Positions 25,942 through 33,026 of a stretch of DNA of 64,000 nucleotides are shown one piece after another. A program made the position numbers and the translations under genes. Source of the stretch: Microvirga sp. TS319 (GTDB lineage Bacteria > Pseudomonadota > Alphaproteobacteria > Rhizobiales > Beijerinckiaceae); assembly GCF_041276405.1 (NCBI RefSeq), contig NZ_JBGGGT010000002.1, positions 2,891,001 to 2,955,000 on the forward strand, read 5' to 3'. How positions within the stretch are numbered: position 1 is the stretch's first letter; each line of letters begins with the position of its first letter. Under the pieces are notes generated by a model. That model did no database searches. It was not told the origin of the DNA and saw nothing but the letters and a program-made list of their open reading frames with translations.

Positions 25942-26493
25942 ATGAGGCGCCATGACGGGATCCGGCACCTTGTTCTTAACCGGCGGGATCTGGCGCAGAT
26001 AGGCGAAGATCGCCTTCAGGTCTCCGTCCGTCATGTTCTTGAATGCGGGCCACGGCATGGGCGGAAGGATCGGCCGGCCCTGACCCTGGTGCTTGCCCGT
26101 GCGGATCGCCTGGATGAACTGCTGCTCCGTGAAATCCCTGAGAACGCCAGTCTCCGGATCGGGCGTGAGATTGGCCGAGTAGGACATGCCCCACGGCCCC
26201 GACCAGGCCGTCAGGGGCGCCGCATGAACGACCCAGGGACCGGAGGACGCGGGAGCCGGCGGCACCTGCATGCCCTGAGGATGGCCCGAGAGCATCCGGG
26301 TCATGTCGGGCTCGGGGCCATTGGCCCCCATCTTCATCGGCGTGTGGCAGTCATGGCAGCCCACGGCGTTCACCAGGTATTCCCCGCGCTTGACCTGCTG
26401 ACTCTTGGCGGGTGCCTTGCTCTGCGCGAAGGCGCTTACAGGGGCCGACAACACGACGGCTGCTGCGAGCAGGACGATACGGCTTGACTTCAT
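25939..26493 (-). CDS. exported monohaem c-type cytochrome
   Basis: The 184-residue protein has a signal peptide (about 1-23, ending AFA before QSKAPAK) and one haem c site, CHDCH at residues 46-50, in a HxxCxxCH-like GCHDCHTPM setting. The IRTGKHQGQGRPILPPMPWPAF segment near residue 132 provides the likely distal Met, and FAYLRQIPPVKNKVP is a usual C-terminus of periplasmic cytochromes paired with oxidoreductases. It starts seven bases after the preceding gene's stop, forming an operon with the dihaem-motif protein. Its electron partner is unknown. Confidence 0.86.
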   Translation of the reverse strand: MKSSRIVLLAAAVVLSAPVSAFAQSKAPAKSQQVKRGEYLVNAVGCHDCHTPMKMGANGPEPDMTRMLSGHPQGMQVPPAPASSGPWVVHAAPLTAWSGPWGMSYSANLTPDPETGVLRDFTEQQFIQAIRTGKHQGQGRPILPPMPWPAFKNMTDGDLKAIFAYLRQIPPVKNKVPDPVMAPH

Positions 26494-26500
26494 GGTTCCC

Positions 26501-27655
26501 TCATTCTGGTTGGGCGGTTTTCCTGGGCACTCCGGCAGACGATGCCGGGGGCTCCAGATCTCGAATCCACTGGGTGACGAGGCGGATGGCTTCCTCGTCC
26601 GTCATGGCGGTGGCTACGGGTGGCATCTGGACGATCGGATTGCGCGAGTTCATGCGCTGCAGCAGCACGCTGCGCTCCGGGTTTTGAGCTTCGACGCGCA
26701 GCGTCGCATCGGGCGCCTGCCCCGGGACATGGCCTTTGACCGGCCGTCCGACGGCCGTCGCCATGGCGCGTTCGGGCGTTCCCGCTGCGGGGCTCTCCAC
26801 ATGCCGCAGCGAAAATCCGAGATTCCTCAGGGACCCCGCATCGTTGTGGCAATGGCTGCAATTGCCGTGGAGATAACCCAGCGCGGCCCGCTCGACGGGC
26901 GTCGCGCCCTGGATGACGGGCGGCTTGTCACGCAGGGCCTGCGGGAGCCGCTTCAGCAGCTTGTTGTCGACGAGGTAGTTCAGGTCGACGCCGGGCGCGG
27001 GCACGGGCTCGCCGTGGATGGCGTTCGAATCGCGCGCGGGCGACAACTGGAGCGCGCTGAAACCGAGCACCTGCGCAGGATGCCCCTGATGACAGGATTT
27101 GCAGTCGTTGACGCCGGGAATGAAGTGCGACCGTCCCCCGCCGAAATCATAGGCCCTTGCCTGGCCCTTCTCCGAAACGAGGCGGGCCTCGTCCTGATCC
27201 GCGTTCCAGGCATAGGTGGCGTAGAGCCAGGTGCCGTCCTCCTGCAGCTCCATGAATCGGGTCTCGATGCGGCGGCCGCCGAAGGAGAATTCCTTCCAGA
27301 ACCGTGTTCCGACCGGGAACACCCACGCATCCGGATTGGAGCCGTTGATAGCCGCATGCGCCGGCAGCGAAATCCAGCGCTTCTTGGCCGCGCCGTCCGA
27401 CCAGAGCGGATATTGCGGCGAAAATTCCAGATGACGCGGATCCACCCGATGCTCCGCGAAATCCGCGTAGAGTCCCGTCTCCTGCAGCAATTCGGGAGCG
27501 GACTTGACGGCCGGCCTGCGCGCGAGGGCGGAGTTGCCCAGAAGAGCCAGGGCCAGGAGAGCCGTAGCGGCGAGCACGGAGACGGCAGCCAGCGCCCGAG
27601 GCCTGGTGCGCGGCTCACGCATGTCCGGCAGGGCTGGCGCGGCGGCTCCTTCCAC
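26501..27655 (-). CDS. exported protein with two haem c motifs
   Basis: The 384-residue protein has a hydrophobic segment at about residues 21-41 that acts as a signal peptide or anchor. It then has a long region with LSPQYPLWSDGAAKKRWI and WVFPVGTRFWKEF motifs, and two CXXCH sites: CKSCH (185-189) and CSHCH (266-270). This layout matches uncharacterised cytochrome-like proteins that accompany small cytochromes c. GTG start follows AGGAG by eight bases, which I prefer to a later ATG. It leads the operon with the monohaem cytochrome. No catalytic domain is recognised. Confidence 0.8.
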   Translation of the reverse strand: MEGAAAPALPDMREPRTRPRALAAVSVLAATALLALALLGNSALARRPAVKSAPELLQETGLYADFAEHRVDPRHLEFSPQYPLWSDGAAKKRWISLPAHAAINGSNPDAWVFPVGTRFWKEFSFGGRRIETRFMELQEDGTWLYATYAWNADQDEARLVSEKGQARAYDFGGGRSHFIPGVNDCKSCHQGHPAQVLGFSALQLSPARDSNAIHGEPVPAPGVDLNYLVDNKLLKRLPQALRDKPPVIQGATPVERAALGYLHGNCSHCHNDAGSLRNLGFSLRHVESPAAGTPERAMATAVGRPVKGHVPGQAPDATLRVEAQNPERSVLLQRMNSRNPIVQMPPVATAMTDEEAIRLVTQWIRDLEPPASSAGVPRKTAQPE

Positions 27656-27750
27656 GATCGGCTCCTTTCTCCGGTTACGCTGTCGTTGGCGTTTGCCGTG
27701 CAGGGCATCGGACTCTCGATGCCTTCATCTCACGTGCATGATTCACGCTC

Positions 27751-27767
27751 TATATAACATTTCTAAA
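27751..27767. promoter_or_regulatory. candidate Irr-type iron box upstream of the cytochrome operon
   Basis: TATATAA-CAT-TTCTAAA has one perfect half and one 5/7 half of the TTTAGAA-N3-TTCTAAA pattern that I recall for alphaproteobacterial Irr sites. It lies about 96 bp upstream of the first cytochrome gene within an AT-rich stretch that probably contains the promoter. Confidence 0.35.
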
Positions 27768-27819
27768 TCAAATGGTATAGCCTTGCGAAGTGTTGCGTTC
27801 GCCTCTTATCATCGGCTAC

Positions 27820-27924
27820 AGCGTCGGACGTGAAATCGAACTCACGTCCGACGTTGCAAGTCTGTGGTCTTGAGCATCTTTTCACGCAAAGCCGGTTCCC
27901 ACTTTTCACGTCCGATGTTCTAGA
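27820..27924. repeat. palindromic repeat copy 9
   Basis: GCGTCGGACGTGAAATCGAAC with its mirrored ACGTCCGACG, a linker, and GAGCATC...TTCACGCAAAGCCGG...GTCCGATGTTCTAG. It lies in the 442-bp divergent region between the cytochrome operon and the Spy-like gene, where it abuts no gene end. The remainder up to 28082 shows nothing else recognisable. Confidence 0.85.
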
Positions 27925-28097
27925 TGACCGCCAGTTTGGATGATGGTCTGCCGAGCGACGGTGCGAAGCCACACGCCGTCGCCATCCGGCATCGGCGTCA
28001 TTTCCCGGAAGATGACGAAAAGTTCATGCGCGGGTCATGCCGATGATAGCGGGGCCGGTGCATTCTCCTCTCATCGGTGTTCAAGGAGGATAACCGC

Positions 28098-28697
28098 ATG
28101 AAAAAGATCACCACCCTCGCCACTGCCGCCGCTCTGCTCGTCGGCGTCGGAAGCTATGCCTTCGCCCAGGCTCCGGCCGCCACGACTCCTCCAGCCGCCG
28201 CGCAGGATCAGGGGCGGCAGGGTCGCCCCCGCCTGTCCCAGGATGATTTCAACCGTCTCGTCGACGCCCGCGTTGCCGCGATCAAGGCCGGCCTGAAGCT
28301 CAACGGCGACCAGGAGAAGCTCTGGGCTCCGGTGGAAACCGCCATCCGCGACGCCGCCGGCCAGCGCTACGCGCGGATGACCCAGTTCCGGGAGAACCGC
28401 GAGCAGCGCCGTTCGGAAGACTTCATGCAGCGCCTGGAGCAGCGCAGTACCATGCAGACCGAGCGCGCGCAGGCCTCCACGGCCGTCGCGAAGGCCCTGC
28501 GTCCCCTCTGGGACTCGTTCAACGAAGATCAGAAACGCATCGCGCCGCGTCTCCTGCGGGAGGCCTTGAACGACGGCATCGGTCGGCAGGAACGAGGCGG
28601 CCGTCACGGGCGCCAAGGCGGGATGATGCGCCATCACGGCCCCATGGGTCCGGGAGGAATGGGTCCCGGTCCGCGCGGCCCTGCCCCTCAGCAGTAA
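28098..28697 (+). CDS. Spy/CpxP family (LTXXQ-type) periplasmic protein
   Basis: This is a small, charged, helical periplasmic protein of the Spy/CpxP type, chaperones that protect envelope proteins under stress. The signal peptide covers about residues 1-24 and ends YAFA before QAPAATTPP. The central region has the repeated helical pattern AIKAGLKLNGDQEKLWAPVE and FNEDQKR, and a Gly/Met/His-rich C-terminus (MMRHHGPMGPGG) that could bind metal. The ATG follows AAGGAGG by nine bases. The 199-residue length is slightly long. It is monocistronic. Confidence 0.82.
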   Translation: MKKITTLATAAALLVGVGSYAFAQAPAATTPPAAAQDQGRQGRPRLSQDDFNRLVDARVAAIKAGLKLNGDQEKLWAPVETAIRDAAGQRYARMTQFRENREQRRSEDFMQRLEQRSTMQTERAQASTAVAKALRPLWDSFNEDQKRIAPRLLREALNDGIGRQERGGRHGRQGGMMRHHGPMGPGGMGPGPRGPAPQQ

Positions 28698-28706
28698 GAG
28701 AGGCTG

Positions 28707-28848
28707 GAGCATCGGACGCGGGAAGTGGAATCCACTTTTGGGGCCGATGCTCTCTTGTTGGAAAGAGCGCATCGTTCTGGCGAAAAACCGGATCCACTTT
28801 TCCGCACGAGGCGCTCGCGCGGCCCGCTGGGTCCGCATGATGCGGTAG
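28707..28848. repeat. palindromic repeat copy 10
   Basis: GAGCATCGGACGCGGG...CCGATGCTC and GAGCGCATCG...GCACGAGGCGCTC, followed by a GCGCGGCCCGCTGGGTCCG arm ending GATGCGGTAG. It lies between the convergent Spy-like and outer membrane protein genes. Confidence 0.85.
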
Positions 28849-28927
28849 AGCACTTTTCGGTGAAGCGGATCCCGTTCCCCGGCAAAAAATGCGACCGCAC
28901 CAAAGAAAAGAGCGGCTTCCACGCATG

Positions 28928-28956
28928 AAAAAGGGCCCGGGACATTGCCCGGGCCC
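28928..28956 (-). terminator. intrinsic terminator of the outer membrane protein gene
   Basis: On the minus strand GGGCCCGGG pairs with CCCGGGCCC over a six-base loop and is followed by five T residues. It lies about 20 bp after the gene's stop. Confidence 0.88.
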
Positions 28957-28977
28957 ATTCTTTGACGACAAGGCGTC

Positions 28978-29757
28978 TCAGTAAGTGCCGAACTTGAAGT
29001 TGAGCTTGGCACGCGCGACGAAGAAGTCGTTGTCGTTGTTGTTCCGGAAATCCGGCGCAAAGACATTGACCGTCGGGCCGCCGGCGGGTGTGAAGGTCCC
29101 GACGAAGCCGTTAAAGTCGTTGTTGTCGTTATTGTCGAAGCCGAGCCACAGGCCTTCGATACCGAAGGTGACCGCAGACGAGCCGAACCAGTTGACCGGA
29201 AGCGCCCATTCGACGCCGCCGCCGGCGACCCACCCGGTGTCGTTGTCCGTATAGGCCAGACCACCGGTGGCATAGATCAGGACGCGGTCGAACGCGACAC
29301 CGACGCGACCGCGGACGGTGCCGAACCAATCCGACAGGTCATTCCTGAACTCGCCGGGGATGAAGGTTCCGCCAGCCCCGACCGGCTGGAATCTGACCCG
29401 CACGTCCTGATTGGTGTCGGCCCACTGGATGTCCGTCTCGAGACCGATCACGAACGAGCCCATCTGGTAGTTGTAGCCGATCTGGCCACCGCCGGTGAAC
29501 CCGCCGTCATTGTTGTTGTCGAAGAACAACGTGCCCGGCACCGCGCCCGCGCCGATGACCACGGATTGGCTGTTATCGTTGCGCCAACCCCAACCCGCGT
29601 TCACACCGGCATAGAATCCGGTCCATGTGAAGATCGGAGGGGCCGCGATGATCGGTGCCGGAGGAGCGGGACGGGCGAGGTCTGCAGCAGAGGCAGTCGC
29701 TGCAGCCAAGGTGACACCTGCAACTCCTGCAATAAGGCTCAATACGCATTTTTTCAT
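28978..29757 (-). CDS. Omp25/Omp31-type outer membrane beta-barrel protein
   Basis: The 259-residue protein is an outer membrane barrel of the opacity/Omp31 type common in Hyphomicrobiales. The signal peptide covers about 1-24 (ATASA then ADLARPAPP), and the barrel begins FTWTGFYAGVNAGWGW. The pattern GGQIGYNYQMGSFVIGLETDIQW and the closing RAKLNFKFGTY, with a C-terminal aromatic residue, is diagnostic. It is rich in Asn/Asp turns. AGGGG lies ten bases before the ATG. It is monocistronic with its own terminator, and the AT-rich region upstream holds its promoter. Confidence 0.9.
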   Translation of the reverse strand: MKKCVLSLIAGVAGVTLAAATASAADLARPAPPAPIIAAPPIFTWTGFYAGVNAGWGWRNDNSQSVVIGAGAVPGTLFFDNNNDGGFTGGGQIGYNYQMGSFVIGLETDIQWADTNQDVRVRFQPVGAGGTFIPGEFRNDLSDWFGTVRGRVGVAFDRVLIYATGGLAYTDNDTGWVAGGGVEWALPVNWFGSSAVTFGIEGLWLGFDNNDNNDFNGFVGTFTPAGGPTVNVFAPDFRNNNDNDFFVARAKLNFKFGTY

Positions 29758-29947
29758 AACCGTAACCCCTGTTTGAGGATCCACGGCAAGAACTTAAGCG
29801 TTTCCTAGTAGAAATTACTATTGCGCGAAAGCAACACCGATTTACAAGCACACGAATATCTTACATGCAAAGGTAGTAGCACTTTTGTATAATGCTCCCC
29901 ATTAGAGGTATAAATTCTAATACTAAGAGAAACTGTGCCATATTAAT

Positions 29948-30048
29948 TTGACATTAACTTTTCGGCATGCCCTAATAATCGTGTTTTCGGGTTAGCAACC
30001 GAAGGCGAGGAGACAACTATCCACCCTGCCCACCGGGCAGGGTTTTTT
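29948..30048 (+). ncRNA. candidate small RNA with promoter and terminator
   Basis: TTGACA at 29948 with CTAATA/TAATAA 17-19 bases later looks like a sigma-70 promoter. The putative transcript, starting about 29984, forms the hairpin TTCGG(G)TT-AGC-AACCGAA at 29986-30003, a purine-rich linker and a perfect terminator (CCCTGCCC/GGGCAGGG, six T) at 30024-30048. No reading frame lies between. It sits 190 bp upstream of, and divergent from, the outer membrane protein gene, a frequent neighbourhood of sRNAs. The approximate length is 65 nt. Confidence 0.45.
30024..30048 (+). terminator. intrinsic terminator without an upstream coding gene
   Basis: CCCTGCCC pairs with GGGCAGGG over a three-base loop and is followed by six T residues. 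The nearest upstream gene on this strand is 1.3 kb away, so it most likely ends a non-coding transcript. Confidence 0.88.
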
Positions 30049-30065
30049 CTGGGCGAATCACTTGA

Positions 30066-30182
30066 GAGCGTCGGACGCGGGAAGTGGATTTGCCCTTTTG
30101 GGTTTTCATCCGATGCTCCGCTCTTGGAGCGAGCGCATCTTTTCACGCAAAACCGGCCACCACTTCTGCGTTCGATGCTCTG
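30066..30182. repeat. palindromic repeat copy 11
   Basis: GAGCGTCGGACGCGGG...ATCCGATGCTC and GCGCATC...TTCACGCAAAACCGG...CGATGCTCTGG. It lies between the outer membrane protein gene start and the HTH protein gene end, three bases from the latter's stop. Confidence 0.85.
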
Positions 30183-30185
30183 GCC

Positions 30186-30617
30186 CTACAGGTCCCCGAG
30201 ATTCAGCTGAGCCTGAGGAACGGGCTTGCGCTTCGGCCGCTTCTCGGAAGCGGCGCTCCTGGATAAGCGATTGCGGCCGCCTTCGTCCTTCATCCGGGCC
30301 TTGGCCTTGTCACGCGCCACCGCTTCGGGCGAGGTCGGATCATCCTCCAGCCACTTGCCGCGCTTGATGACCTCATTGACGCGTCCCTGGTTGACGCCCA
30401 GCTCGAAGGCGATTTCCTGCTGGGTCATCTCCGTCGTCGCGTGGAGCTCGAGGATGCGCCGGGCAAGTTCGGGCGTCATTTTGCGGCCCGCGATCCGGCG
30501 CGCAGGAGCGGCCGAGCGTTTCCCGCGATCCCTCTCGCGCAGCTTCTCCAGAATCGCGAGCGCCATGTGCATGCCCTGCTCGCGTAGCGCGTCCTCGAAC
30601 TCCTTGAGTGTCGTCAC
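30186..30617 (-). CDS. HTH-domain protein of unknown function
   Basis: The 143-residue basic protein has a central helix-turn-helix, about residues 50-86, with LELHATTEMTQQEIAFELGVNQGRVNEVIKRG, reminiscent of response-regulator-like or Hin-type HTH motifs. The C-terminal tail is rich in Lys, Arg and Ala (RMKDEGGRNRLSRSAASEKRPKRK). GTG follows AGGAG by nine bases. I do not recognise a named family. It may be a nucleoid or phage-type regulator. It is the distal gene after the pentapeptide-repeat gene on the same strand, with a 107-bp gap. Confidence 0.65.
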   Translation of the reverse strand: MTTLKEFEDALREQGMHMALAILEKLRERDRGKRSAAPARRIAGRKMTPELARRILELHATTEMTQQEIAFELGVNQGRVNEVIKRGKWLEDDPTSPEAVARDKAKARMKDEGGRNRLSRSAASEKRPKRKPVPQAQLNLGDL

Positions 30618-30724
30618 CTGGATCTGCTCCTGGAAACTGCCGGTTCGGGCCGATGTGTCTCAATGAATAGGTCTCAACGAAAAACAACGGTCAAGCTGGC
30701 GTTTGGTTGCAAAGGCGCAGCGTC

Positions 30725-31513
30725 TCAATCCTCGTTTCCCGTGCAGGGCCAGGCTTGCGGCACCGTCAGTCCGGCGGGAAGCTTGGTCTGCGCATCGCCA
30801 CAGGCGATATCGATCTGCGCCTGGGTGAGCCCCTTCACGGAAGACAGGTCCGCGCCGCCGAGCTGCGTCAGGTACAGGTAGCTCCCGACCATGGAGACGT
30901 CCTGAAGCACGGCTCCCTGCAGCTGCGCCCGCGAGAGATTGGAATAACTGAAATCGACGCCCGTGAGCTTGGTCTGCTGAAAGATCACCCGCGAGAGTTC
31001 GGCCTTCGTCATGTTGGCACGTTCCAGATTGGCGCCGCTGAAATCCGACCGGTTCAGCTCCGCCTTCTGGAAATTGGCCCCCGAGGCCTGAACCTGCGCG
31101 AAATTGGAACGGTTCATGTCCGCGGACGCGAACTCGGCGTCGGACAGGATGGCTTCGGCGAAATTCGCCCGCCACCCGAGAGCCTTGGTGAAATTGGCCC
31201 TCGTCAGATTAGCCTTCTCGAATCGCGTCCGGCTGATCTCGGTCTCGCTGAGGTCGGCCTCGATCAGCTTCGAGCCCGCGAAATCGCTCAGAGTCAGGAG
31301 GGACCGCTGAAACTTCGTGCCCGACAGATCCTCTCCGTTCAACATGAGACGCGCCTTGGAACACCCGGCCCAATCGACACCGGGACCGGGCGAATCCTGA
31401 CATCTCGCCTCGGCCGCGCCGCTACAGACGGCCAGCATCAGCGCGGCGCCGACAATCCGGATACCTCGGCCGCCAAACGGCCGTGTCCTCACCTTCAACC
31501 AATCGGGTTCCAT
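30725..31513 (-). CDS. exported pentapeptide-repeat protein
   Basis: The 262-residue protein carries an N-terminal hydrophobic segment (about 19-37, ending AEA before RCQDSPGPG) and a run of A(D/N)LXX-type pentapeptides from about residue 60 to 200. Examples are SKLIEADLSETEI, ANLTRANFTKA and ADMNRSNF. Such repeats form a right-handed quadrilateral beta helix. Cytosolic members mimic DNA to protect gyrase, but this one is predicted to be exported, so its role is unknown. The start is the ATG directly preceded by AGAGGAGATC; an upstream ATG eight codons earlier lacks a site. Confidence 0.8.
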   Translation of the reverse strand: MEPDWLKVRTRPFGGRGIRIVGAALMLAVCSGAAEARCQDSPGPGVDWAGCSKARLMLNGEDLSGTKFQRSLLTLSDFAGSKLIEADLSETEISRTRFEKANLTRANFTKALGWRANFAEAILSDAEFASADMNRSNFAQVQASGANFQKAELNRSDFSGANLERANMTKAELSRVIFQQTKLTGVDFSYSNLSRAQLQGAVLQDVSMVGSYLYLTQLGGADLSSVKGLTQAQIDIACGDAQTKLPAGLTVPQAWPCTGNED

Positions 31514-31642
31514 GATCTCCTCTTCGACAGGCGGCAACGGACCTCTTCATAAAGCTAGGTCTCAACATTCGCGAGAGGAGCCCTTCCCTAGGAATTTAGG
31601 CGATTGATCACTCGACTTGCGGCCGGTATGGCCTAGCTCTAC

Positions 31643-31759
31643 AGCATCGGACGTGAAAAGTGGATTTGCACTTTTGAGATTGAATCCGATGCTCCCTTTT
31701 TGGAGAGAGCGCATCGTTCCGGCGAAAAATCGGCCCCCCTTTTTCGCACGATGCGCTAG
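31643..31759. repeat. palindromic repeat copy 12
   Basis: GCATCGGACGTGAAAAGTGG...ATCCGATGCTC and GAGCGCATCG...CGCACGATGCGCTAG. It lies between the divergent pentapeptide-repeat and lipoprotein genes. It is a clean two-module copy that shows the typical architecture. Confidence 0.85.
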
Positions 31760-31782
31760 CGACGAATATCGAGGACTTATGC

Positions 31783-32022
31783 ATGCGTCAGATCGTGATT
31801 CTTTCCCTTCTTGCGGTGGCGGGCCTGTCCCTCGGCGGCTGCTCGGCCTCGTCGAAGCCCGAAGGCGTGCTGCCGCGCATGGATCTCCCCCCGCCGCCGT
31901 CAGTTGGCGGCAGCGCACCGGCGCGAGCCGCCGTCCGTGCTCCCGCCGGCGCACAGCCGCAGCGTCGTGGCCTGAGCGTGCCCGACAGGCTCGTTCCGCC
32001 CACTCCCTCGGCGCAACCCTGA
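31783..32022 (+). CDS. small proline-rich lipoprotein
   Basis: The 79-residue product has a lipoprotein signal peptide with the lipobox LGGC (Cys20), so the mature protein should be lipid-anchored in the envelope. The mature part is rich in Pro and Ala, without a recognisable domain. The ATG is preceded by GAGGACTT. It is followed 35 bp later by a strong terminator, supporting that it is a real gene. Confidence 0.7.
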   Translation: MRQIVILSLLAVAGLSLGGCSASSKPEGVLPRMDLPPPPSVGGSAPARAAVRAPAGAQPQRRGLSVPDRLVPPTPSAQP

Positions 32023-32056
32023 ATCAGGGCGCGCCAGTGATCGTGCCTCAATGGTC

Positions 32057-32080
32057 AAGGCCCCGGACGGGGCCTTTTTT
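32057..32080 (+). terminator. intrinsic terminator after the small lipoprotein gene
   Basis: AAGGCCCC pairs with GGGGCCTT over GGAC, with a tail of six T residues that begins within the stem's last pairs. Confidence 0.92.
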
Positions 32081-32196
32081 CATGGTTTAGCGGGTCAACT
32101 GAGCTACTACGAGATGCGGATAGGCTCGGCTGTGGTATTTGCGTCGTGGAATGGTAGGTATATGACGTTACGGAACAAAATGGGGAATGAATTCCG

Positions 32197-32877
32197 ATGG
32201 CTTGGCTTCACGGCTTGACCTGGCTCGACGCACTGGCATGGCTGGCGGCCGTTCTCGCCATCACCGGCAGTGCGATGCGGACGATCATTCCCCTGCGCTG
32301 CATCGGGATCGCGACGAATGCCGTGTCGCTCACCTATGCGTCGGCGATGCGTCTTTATCCCAGCATGACGGTCAACCTGATCCTTCTCCCGCTCAATGCG
32401 GTGCGCCTCTATCAGATGATCCGCCTGATCCGCCAAGTGAAACAGGCCTCCAAGAGCGACCTCTCGATGGAATGGCTCAAGCCCTTCATGACCCGCCGCA
32501 AGGTGAAGGCGGGCGAGATCCTGTTCGCCAAGGGCGATAGCGCCGCCTGCATGTTCTACACTCTTTCCGGGCGTTATCGTCTCAGGGAACTCGACATCGA
32601 ACTGCGGCAGGGACAGGTCGTCGGCGAAATGGGCTTCATGTCGCCCGAGAACCGGCGCACGCAGACACTCGAATGCATGGAGGACGGTGAAGTGCTGAAC
32701 ATCTCCTACGACGAGGTGCGTCAGCTCTATTTCCAGAATCCCGAATTCGGCTTCTATTTCCTGCGCCTGACCAGCGAGCGCATGTTCAAGAACATGGAGC
32801 GGCTCGAGGCCGAACTGGCGCGCCTGAAGGCCGCTGCGCCGGATCATGCGCCTGTGCGCCAGGCCGTATCAGCTTAG
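32197..32877 (+). CDS. membrane protein with C-terminal cyclic nucleotide-binding domain
   Basis: The 226-residue protein has an N-terminal membrane part with three hydrophobic stretches to about residue 80, resembling YgjV-type inner membrane proteins (LRCIGIATNAVSLTYA). It is followed by a cNMP-binding domain (about 88-210) with VKAGEILFAKGDSAACMFYTLSG and GQVVGEMGFMSPENRRTQTLECMEDGEVL. The phosphate-binding cassette GEMGFMSPENRRT lacks the canonical R-A pair of CRP, so ligand binding is uncertain. There is no DNA-binding domain. It is monocistronic. Confidence 0.78.
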   Translation: MAWLHGLTWLDALAWLAAVLAITGSAMRTIIPLRCIGIATNAVSLTYASAMRLYPSMTVNLILLPLNAVRLYQMIRLIRQVKQASKSDLSMEWLKPFMTRRKVKAGEILFAKGDSAACMFYTLSGRYRLRELDIELRQGQVVGEMGFMSPENRRTQTLECMEDGEVLNISYDEVRQLYFQNPEFGFYFLRLTSERMFKNMERLEAELARLKAAAPDHAPVRQAVSA

Positions 32878-32898
32878 AATGCCTCTAATCAGGTCCAG

Positions 32899-32915
32899 TT
32901 TAGAAATCCTATAAG
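32899..32915. promoter_or_regulatory. candidate Irr-type iron box upstream of the ferric-iron binding protein gene
   Basis: TTTAGAA-ATC-CTATAAG has one perfect half and a 4/7 half of TTTAGAA-N3-TTCTAAA. A separate TTCTAA half lies at 32922-32927. The site is 112 bp upstream of the start in an AT-rich stretch. Iron control would suit the function of the gene, but the match is partial. Confidence 0.33.
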
Positions 32916-33026
32916 CTATTGTTCTAACTGACATTTTCCTTGACCGAACGTCACTATCCATGATTGTTGCATCATCTTCGGGTTGGGCTTGCCCCTGCTC
33001 GACGCCGCCGGTGAAGGAACTTCATA

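Noticed and set aside
28519..28971. 150-codon minus-strand frame overlapping the Spy-like gene end
   Set aside because: It is made from repeat arms and the antisense of the gene's C-terminal region.
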